From assembly GCF_014646695.1 (NCBI RefSeq), contig NZ_BMNT01000008.1, positions 67,370 to 131,369 on the forward strand: DNA of 64,000 bases. Reading direction: 5' to 3'. Under the pieces are notes generated by a model, which saw nothing but the letters and a program-made list of their open reading frames with translations, did no database searches and was not told where the DNA came from. Made by a program: the position numbers and the translations under genes. This DNA is from Sphaerisporangium melleum (GTDB taxonomy: Bacteria > Actinomycetota > Actinomycetes > Streptosporangiales > Streptosporangiaceae). This document shows, one piece after another, positions 58,992 to 64,000 of this stretch. Each line of letters begins with the position of its first letter. Position 1 is the stretch's first letter.

Positions 58992-59972
58992 TCACAGCAG
59001 CCGCTCCAGCGCGTCGCGCAGCCTGATCAGCACGCTGACATCGGTGGAATCGCCACTGACCGCCGGCACGCCCAGCCCCAGCCCCGGCAGGGCCTCCGTT
59101 GCCTCTCCTGGCCCTGGCGTGGTCCCCGTTCCCCGCTCCGCCTCCGGTTCTGTCCCGGCTTGCGGTGCCGGCGCGGTTCCCGGCCGGGCCTCCGGTCCCG
59201 GCTGCGCCGCCGCTCCCTGCCCTGATCGCGGTCCGGGCTCTGCTGCCCGTACCTGCCCGTTCATGGCCTCCGCCGACGAGCCGGATTCCGGCGGCCGGGC
59301 GGGGGCCGAGGACCGGTCGGCGTACGGCCGGGCGCGGCCGGCCCGCTTCGGCAGCTCTCCCACGCCGGTCACGGGCGTGCCGGAGGGCGGCTCCCGGAGC
59401 AGCCCCGCGGCGCCGAACCGCCGGACGGCGAGCAGGACCGCGTACGCCGGCCGGCCGAGCCGCCGGGCGAGGTCGAGCGGGGTCGCCGTGCCGTCCGCGC
59501 CGAGCAGCACCTCCCACTGCACGGGGGTGAGCACGACACGCTGGGCCGTGGTCCGCGGGGCCAGGAGCACCGGCCGGGAGTCCGCCTCGGGATGCGGCCA
59601 CACCTGGTCCAGCCGGGCCCTCCTGCGCCTGCATTCCTGGAACAGCGCCGGCACGTCGAAGTACCAGTGGTCGCCGTACCGGTGCCGTTCCCCCTCGGTG
59701 AACCGGTGCCGTGCGCCGGTGGCCGCCAGCACGAAGAACGCGGCGTCCATCGTCGCGCCGAGCACGCCCAGTTGCAGCTCGCCCTCGGTCGGCGGCGGTT
59801 CCCCTGGAGGGGTGCCGGCATCCCGCGGGCCGGGGGTGCTCGGGCTCTCCACGTAGGTCACCCGCCCGCCGCTGAGGTACACCGTCCCCGCGCGGCCGAC
59901 CTTGAGCGACCCGGTGACGCGTTCGCCGGCCAGGCCGGTGAGGGCGTCCTCCAGACGCTGGACGGAAGGCAA
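58992..59972 (-). CDS. DUF4388-like protein of the roadblock cluster
   Basis: A 326-aa protein. An N-terminal DUF4388-like region (LEDALTGLAGERVTGSLKVGRAGTVYLSGGRVTYVES, about 7-45) is followed by a winged-helix-like region (VLTPVQWEVLLGADGTATPLDLARRLGRPAYAVLLAVRRF, about 145-190), then a long Pro/Gly/Ala tail (about 205-295) and a last helix. The TTG start at 59972 lies 3 nt past the previous stop with GAGGTGA overlapping it, so it is translationally coupled. It may link roadblock signalling to DNA or to filament growth; this is speculation. Confidence 0.75.
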   Translation of the reverse strand: MPSVQRLEDALTGLAGERVTGSLKVGRAGTVYLSGGRVTYVESPSTPGPRDAGTPPGEPPPTEGELQLGVLGATMDAAFFVLAATGARHRFTEGERHRYGDHWYFDVPALFQECRRRRARLDQVWPHPEADSRPVLLAPRTTAQRVVLTPVQWEVLLGADGTATPLDLARRLGRPAYAVLLAVRRFGAAGLLREPPSGTPVTGVGELPKRAGRARPYADRSSAPARPPESGSSAEAMNGQVRAAEPGPRSGQGAAAQPGPEARPGTAPAPQAGTEPEAERGTGTTPGPGEATEALPGLGLGVPAVSGDSTDVSVLIRLRDALERLL

Positions 59973-59975
59973 GAC

Positions 59976-60356
59976 TCACCTCGCGGTCAGCCGGGACGCG
60001 GCGGCGCGCAGACGGTGGCGGGCGAGCGCGAGGTTGGCGCGTTCGAGGTCCAGGCGCAGGTAGAGCAGCACCGGGCCGGTGAGCGGCGTCTCCAGCGGCC
60101 GGAGCAGGTGGTGGCCCTGGTCGGAGGTGACGATGACGTCCTCGACCCGCACCGTCCCGGCCGGTGACGCGACGGCCAGCCCGTCGATGGTCGCGTGCAG
60201 CGTCCGGCTCAGCGCGCCGGCCGCCGCCTGCGGGTCCAGCTGCGCCGATGCGCGGCCCATGGCCACCGCCGTGCCGCCGGTGTCCTCGATGACGAGCGCG
60301 TCCAGCGCCCCGGGGATCGCCAGGATGTCGGTGAGACAGTCCTCGATGTCCAGCAT
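59976..60356 (-). CDS. Roadblock/LC7-domain protein (first in cluster)
   Basis: A 126-aa protein starting MLDIEDCLTDILAIPGALDALVIEDTGGTAVAMGR, with VEDVIVTSDQGHHLLRPLET and DLERANLALARHRLRAAASR. GAGG lies 8 nt before the ATG at 60356; an upstream in-frame start is not supported. It begins the minus-strand cluster of three roadblock genes and one DUF4388-like gene. Confidence 0.85.
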   Translation of the reverse strand: MLDIEDCLTDILAIPGALDALVIEDTGGTAVAMGRASAQLDPQAAAGALSRTLHATIDGLAVASPAGTVRVEDVIVTSDQGHHLLRPLETPLTGPVLLYLRLDLERANLALARHRLRAAASRLTAR

Positions 60357-60607
60357 GATGCCGCCCTCGCCGGTCGTTGCCTTCCGTACCTGGCGCGACA
60401 CTCTAGGTAGATGACCGCGAGCACTGAATGTGAGTAATTGTCAGAGACAAGTCGCAGATAGAAGGATGTGTCATCAGGTGGAAGGATTCGTCCGCCAAGT
60501 GGCACCCCCAACGCCGAACCCCATTCGGTCCCCTCTCCACCGCAGGGCCGTTCGCGATGCCGCGGAGCACGGACCGCTCGGGGGAGACGAGCGCGGGCTA
60601 CGGTGGC

Positions 60608-61114
60608 GTGGTGGAGAGGATCCTGGTCAGCGCGTGCCTGATGGGCCGGCGAGTGCGTTTCGACGGCCGCGCCAAGACTCTGGACGACACGCTGTTCGAG
60701 CGGTGGCGGTCCGAGGGCCGGCTGGTCCCGTTCTGCCCCGAGGTCGAAGGCGGCCTGCCGGTGCCGAGGCCACCCGCCGAGATCGAGGGCGGGGCCGGGG
60801 GCGCCGCCGTGCTGTCCGGCGCGGCCCGCATCCTCACCCCGGACGGCACCGACGTCACCCGGCACTTCCTGGCCGGCGCGCAGACCGCCCTGGCCCTGGC
60901 CCGATCGATGGGCATCAGGGTGGCCGTCCTCAAGGAGGGCAGCCCTTCATGCGGCAGCCTGCGCATCCACGACGGCACCTTCCGCGGCCGGGTCACTCGG
61001 GGCGCCGGCGTGACCGCCGCCCTGCTGGAGGCCTACGGCATCCGCGTCTTCGCCGAAGACCGCCTCCCCGAAGCCGCCACCCACCTCCAAACCCTCGAAG
61101 CAACCTCAAGTTGA
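60608..61114 (+). CDS. DUF523-family protein
   Basis: About 168 residues with the DUF523 hallmarks: ILVSACLMGRRVRFDG, VPFCPEVEGGLPVPR, and the loop VLKEGSPSCGSLRIHDG, giving three conserved Cys likely to bind an Fe-S cluster or metal. The start is uncertain: GTG 60608, GTG 60611 and ATG 60557 are all in frame. Family function is unknown. It is divergent from the roadblock cluster. Confidence 0.87.
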   Translation: MVERILVSACLMGRRVRFDGRAKTLDDTLFERWRSEGRLVPFCPEVEGGLPVPRPPAEIEGGAGGAAVLSGAARILTPDGTDVTRHFLAGAQTALALARSMGIRVAVLKEGSPSCGSLRIHDGTFRGRVTRGAGVTAALLEAYGIRVFAEDRLPEAATHLQTLEATSS

Positions 61115-61147
61115 TCTGGCGTGAAGGACGTAACTCAGGGAGTCGAC

Positions 61148-61393
61148 GTGGACATTTCGCGGTTGCAGTGGCGGAAAAGCTCGCGGAGCAGCGGTCAGGG
61201 CGGCAACTGTGTCGAGGTCGCCAGCGTAGGTGGTTCTGAGGCGTCCGATCTGGAGGTGAGTACCGAATCTCTCCGCTTCGTACGGGACTCCAAGCGGCCT
61301 GACAGTGCTCTGTTGGCATTCTCGGCGCACGAGTGGAGCGCCTTCCTCAGCGGAATCAAGGAGGGACGTCTCGGGGCGGCTGATCGCGCCTGA
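61148..61393 (+). CDS. DUF397-family protein
   Basis: An 81-aa protein with the diagnostic LQWRKSSRSSGQGGNCVEVA, VRDSKRPDSALLAFSAHEWSAFLSGIKEG. The GTG at 61148 has AGGGAG 5 nt before it and gives the usual length; GTG 61121 is an alternative. DUF397 genes normally pair with XRE regulators in actinomycetes. No such regulator adjoins it, so it is an orphan here. Confidence 0.9.
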   Translation: MDISRLQWRKSSRSSGQGGNCVEVASVGGSEASDLEVSTESLRFVRDSKRPDSALLAFSAHEWSAFLSGIKEGRLGAADRA

Positions 61394-61553
61394 AATCGAA
61401 CGGCTTGGATCCTTCGCGAAAGCGCGTGGGCTGCGCATCGTGAAGGATCTGCCCGGTGAGCAGGAGCTGTACCCGATGTCGGTGTTCGTGCGCCAGGGGA
61501 GGTCGCACAGTAATCGTGCGGTGTCCCCACCCACCTTTTCGCCGGTGGTTCTG

Positions 61554-62792
61554 TCAGGGGATGTCGGACGTGGGGGTGTCGGGGGTTTCGCCTATTACGG
61601 CTTTTTCGTCGGGTTTGAAGACCAGGACGTTCTGGATGTAGGACTCAACGGCGGTCTCCAGGCCGACGTCGTGGCCGGCGGCCTCGGACATGTACCAGCG
61701 GTGGTCGAGCACCTCGTGGAAGAGCTGGGCGGGCTCCAGCTTGCCGCGCAGCTCCGCGGGGATGGCGCCGACGGTCGGCTGGAACACCTCGGCGAGCCAG
61801 CGGTGGGCCACGATCGCCTCGTCCTCGTGCCGCAGTCCCTTGGCGACCCGGAAGGCGTCGAGGTCGTTGAGCAGCCGCCGGGCCTGGTTCTCCTCGACGT
61901 CGAGCCCGGTCAGCCGGAGCAGGCGGCGCTGGTGGTGCCCGGCGTCCACGACCTTCGGCCGGACGATGAGCCGCGCGGTGCCCGCCTTGCGCCGGACCAT
62001 CATCTCGGCGACGTCGAAGCCGAGGGAGTTGAGCCGCCTGATCCGCTGGTCGACGCGGTGCCACTCCACGTCCTCGACGATCTCCTCCTCGGTGAGCTCC
62101 TTCCACAGCCGCTGGTAGCGCTCGACGAGCTGCTCGGCGAACGCCAGCGGGTCGATCGAGGGGTGCAGCAGGCCGCCGGCCTCCAGGTCGAGCATCTCGC
62201 CGTAGATGTTGACGTGCGCGACGTCGATGTCGTGCGAGCGCTGGCCCTGGGTGAGCACGGGGTGCAGTTCGCCGGTCTCGGCGTCCACCAGGTAGGCGGC
62301 GAAGGCGCCGGCGTCCCGGCGGAACAGGGTGTTGCTCAGTGAGCAGTCGCCCCAGAAGAACCCGTTCAGGTGCAGCCGCACGATGAGGACGGCCAGCGCG
62401 TCGAGCAGGCGGATGAGCGTGTCGGGGCGCAGAGTGCCCGACAGCACGGCGCGGTACGGCAGGGAGAACTGCAGGTGGCGGGTGATGAGCGCGGAGTCCA
62501 GCGGCTCGCCGTCGGCCGACTTCCTGCCGGTGACGACGGCCACCGGCTCGACGGAGGGGGTGTCGAGGCGGCTCAGGTCCCACAGGAGCTGGTACTCCCG
62601 CTTGGCGTACCGCTCGCTGATCTCCTTGATCGCGTACACCCGGCCGGAGAGCCGGGCGAACCGGACGATGTGCCGGGAGATGCCGCGCGGCAGCGTCACC
62701 AGGTAGTGCTCGGGCCACTCGGCCAGCGGCACGTCCCAGGGCAGGCGGATCAGGTCGGGATCACTGGGAGCGCCAGTCATCTGGAGCGGCAA
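61554..62792 (-). CDS. DUF4032-family kinase-like protein
   Basis: A 412-aa protein with a lipopolysaccharide-kinase-like fold: ATP-site Lys in GRVYAIKEISERYAKREYQL, catalytic loop LHLNGFFWGDCSLSNTLF (Asp and Asn) and metal motif YLVDAETGELH, followed by a DUF4032 C-terminal domain (AFQPTV-like region LAEVFQPTVGAIPAELRGK and LDHRWYMSEAAGHDV). The TTG at 62792 is taken because AAGGAG lies 7 nt upstream; ATG 62780 has no ribosome site. Substrate unknown; widespread in actinobacteria. Confidence 0.87.
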   Translation of the reverse strand: MPLQMTGAPSDPDLIRLPWDVPLAEWPEHYLVTLPRGISRHIVRFARLSGRVYAIKEISERYAKREYQLLWDLSRLDTPSVEPVAVVTGRKSADGEPLDSALITRHLQFSLPYRAVLSGTLRPDTLIRLLDALAVLIVRLHLNGFFWGDCSLSNTLFRRDAGAFAAYLVDAETGELHPVLTQGQRSHDIDVAHVNIYGEMLDLEAGGLLHPSIDPLAFAEQLVERYQRLWKELTEEEIVEDVEWHRVDQRIRRLNSLGFDVAEMMVRRKAGTARLIVRPKVVDAGHHQRRLLRLTGLDVEENQARRLLNDLDAFRVAKGLRHEDEAIVAHRWLAEVFQPTVGAIPAELRGKLEPAQLFHEVLDHRWYMSEAAGHDVGLETAVESYIQNVLVFKPDEKAVIGETPDTPTSDIP

Positions 62793-63063
62793 GCTCGGGC
62801 TCCTTCAACGTCGGGCCGCCTTTGGGTCATGCGGCGACTTCGGCTGGTTGAGGGGGGCGGGGTCGGACGGTTCGTCGCCAAGAGCGTATGTCGCTTTCGG
62901 GTTGTTCGTACCGACGCTAGCCGTTCGCGCGGTGGCATCGCAGGGTGGTCCGGCTGGTGGACGCCGACCGCGCCGCGAGGGGCGTTATCGGATCGTGATG
63001 GAGACGGCCGCCGCGCGGAAGGCGACCGGACCTGTGCGAGGTCGTTTCGCCGATCCGGGCCGT

Positions 63064-63077
63064 CTGGTCTAGACCAG
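63064..63077. promoter_or_regulatory. DasR-type (dre) operator
   Basis: CTGGTCTAGACCAG is a perfect 14-bp palindrome. With one flanking base on each side it matches the DasR consensus ACTGGTCTAGACCAGT at 14 of 16 positions. It lies 245 bp before the NgcE-type gene, in the divergent gap with the DUF4032 gene. DasR is the GntR-type sensor of GlcN-6-P that controls chitin and GlcNAc use. Confidence 0.85.
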
Positions 63078-63279
63078 GTTCGAGGGGTGTCGGCTCGCGG
63101 GGTGTCTGTGCCATCATCGGCCCATGACCTGTGTGGTTACCCGGTTACGTGGGGATTTCGTCAAGGCCTCCCCCGGGCCCTCTGTCGCGGGTCGAATGCT
63201 GGTCGGCCACAGCTCGATCACGGGTTGGCCCATACCACTTGACGGTGCAGGGGGATGGACGTACGTTCCTCCAAACGTT

Positions 63280-63294
63280 TAGGAAACTTTCCTA
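63280..63294. promoter_or_regulatory. Second palindrome near the NgcE-type start
   Basis: TAGGAAA-C-TTTCCTA is a perfect inverted repeat of 7-bp arms, 27 bp before the ATG at 63322. It is likely an operator for a second, local regulator; ROK-family repressors bind sites of this general kind. The region 62793-63321 holds no gene otherwise. Confidence 0.6.
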
Positions 63295-63321
63295 TTTGAT
63301 AGCCCATTCCTGGAGGGTTGC

Positions 63322-64000
63322 ATGTCCAACTCCGCCGGCACGCCCCGAGAGATCACCCGGCGGCAGATGCTCCGCCGGATCGGCCTCACCGCACTCTTCG
63401 CAGGTCCGGCGGCGAGCGTGCTCAGCGCCTGCGCGACCAGCGGAGCGGGCGAGCCCGCCCCCAGCGCGACCGCGAGCGGCGCCGCGACGTCGGCGGCCAA
63501 CCCCTTCGGGGTCAAGGCGGACGCCGCCCTCGAAGTGGTCATCTTCAAGGGCGGTCTCGGCGACTCCTACGCCACCGACGTCCACGAGCCGATGTACAAG
63601 AAGGAGTTCCCCAAGGCGTCGGTCAAGCACGTCGCCACGCAGCAGATCGCCCAGACCCTGCAGCCCCGCTTCGCCAGCGGCGACGTGCCCGACTTCATCG
63701 CCAACTCCGGCACCGACCTGATGGACATGGGCGCCCTGCAGTCCGAGGGACAGCTCCTCGACCTGACCCCGCTGTTCGACGCCCCCTCCCCGGACGACCC
63801 GAGCAAGACGGTCAAGGACACCCTCATCCCCGGCACCGTCGAGTCGGGCCAGGTCGCCGGCAAGCCGTACATCCTGAACTACGTGGCCAGCACCTACGGC
63901 CTCTGGTACAACGCCAAGCTCTTCCAGGAGAAGGGCTGGACTCCGCCGAAGACCTTCGACGAGTTCAAGACGCTCTGCGAGACGATCAAGAAGGCCGGCA
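63322..64000 (+). CDS. ngcE: Sugar ABC transporter substrate-binding lipoprotein, NgcE-like (partial)
   Basis: The first 226 residues of a solute-binding protein. The signal has a twin-arginine motif (TRRQMLRRIG) and a lipobox VLSAC at about residues 32-36, so it is a Tat-exported lipoprotein. The mature part begins with an Ala/Ser-rich linker and then LEVVIFKGGLGDSYATDVHE, ASGDVPDFIANSGTDLMDMG and YILNYVASTYGLWYNAKLFQ, as in N-acetylglucosamine/chitobiose-binding NgcE. GGAGGG lies before the ATG. The DasR-type site upstream agrees with an amino-sugar substrate. The 3' end and the permease genes lie beyond the window. Confidence 0.8.
   Translation, partial: MSNSAGTPREITRRQMLRRIGLTALFAGPAASVLSACATSGAGEPAPSATASGAATSAANPFGVKADAALEVVIFKGGLGDSYATDVHEPMYKKEFPKASVKHVATQQIAQTLQPRFASGDVPDFIANSGTDLMDMGALQSEGQLLDLTPLFDAPSPDDPSKTVKDTLIPGTVESGQVAGKPYILNYVASTYGLWYNAKLFQEKGWTPPKTFDEFKTLCETIKKAG

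Noticed and set aside
1-64000. CRISPR arrays, insertion sequences, prophage genes and rRNA genes
   Set aside because: No regularly spaced repeats, transposase or integrase motifs, phage structural genes or rRNA sequences were seen. The encapsulin is an HK97-fold shell but has no phage neighbours.

Overview
The window is very GC-rich DNA (about 70% or more over most of its length) with dense, often overlapping genes, frequent GTG starts and some probably leaderless starts. Together with DUF397, MmyB-type and TPR-linked XRE regulators, roadblock/LC7 genes, a family 2B encapsulin and a high-affinity actinobacterial [NiFe]-hydrogenase, this points to a filamentous actinomycete, most likely of the Streptosporangiales. 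That placement is inferred from gene content and composition only.

Layout. 0-5.3 kb: drug/metabolite transporters, a VOC protein, and a flavin monooxygenase divergent from a TetR regulator with a twin palindromic operator between them. 5.5-11 kb: an acyl-CoA operon (APH-like phosphotransferase plus three acyl-CoA dehydrogenases) closed by a convergent TetR gene. Near-identical palindromes precede both the operon and the TetR gene. 11-15.7 kb: a NERD protein, tRNA-Lys(CUU) with terminator, an orphan antitoxin behind a 5'-truncated toxin, an alpha/beta hydrolase, menB and an XRE/MmyB regulator. 16-25 kb: a DUF574 methyltransferase, a secreted CocE/X-Pro peptidase, a GT4 glycosyltransferase with a sulfotransferase, a GAF-SpoIIE-HATPase signalling protein, a GmhB-like phosphatase and a VOC protein. 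25-31 kb: a secreted GH6 cellulase behind a textbook CelR/CebR operator, a formaldehyde dehydrogenase-like enzyme with a coupled Cys-rich mini-gene, and an MFS exporter-MarR pair.

31.5-34.6 kb is visibly lower in GC (two 60-base lines counted by hand gave 43% and 48%). It carries an unrecognised HTH protein, a 52-aa membrane or lipobox peptide gene too short for usual gene calling, and an XRE-TPR regulator. I flag this as a candidate peptide-receptor signalling module. 35.3-38 kb: a polyprenyl diphosphate synthase beside a family 2B encapsulin shell gene, that is, a candidate terpenoid nanocompartment.

38.7-53 kb: a phosphoribosyltransferase-erythromycin esterase fusion, then one long tightly packed group 1h (group 5) [NiFe]-hydrogenase cluster. 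Its order is two SIS proteins, small and large subunits, a NifU-like protein, DUF5947, DUF6084, an unassigned 539-aa protein, a maturation protease with an overlapping 33-aa DUF6893 gene, then hypA, hypC, hypD and hypE. No hypB or hypF is present in the window. Such enzymes oxidise atmospheric H2 during starvation.

53-64 kb: a small disordered protein, an amidase, a luciferase-like oxidoreductase, an alpha/beta hydrolase, a roadblock/LC7 cluster, DUF523, DUF397, a DUF4032 kinase-like protein and the start of an NgcE-type chitobiose/GlcNAc transporter behind a near-consensus DasR (dre) site. With the cellulase this indicates polysaccharide use under sugar-responsive repressors.
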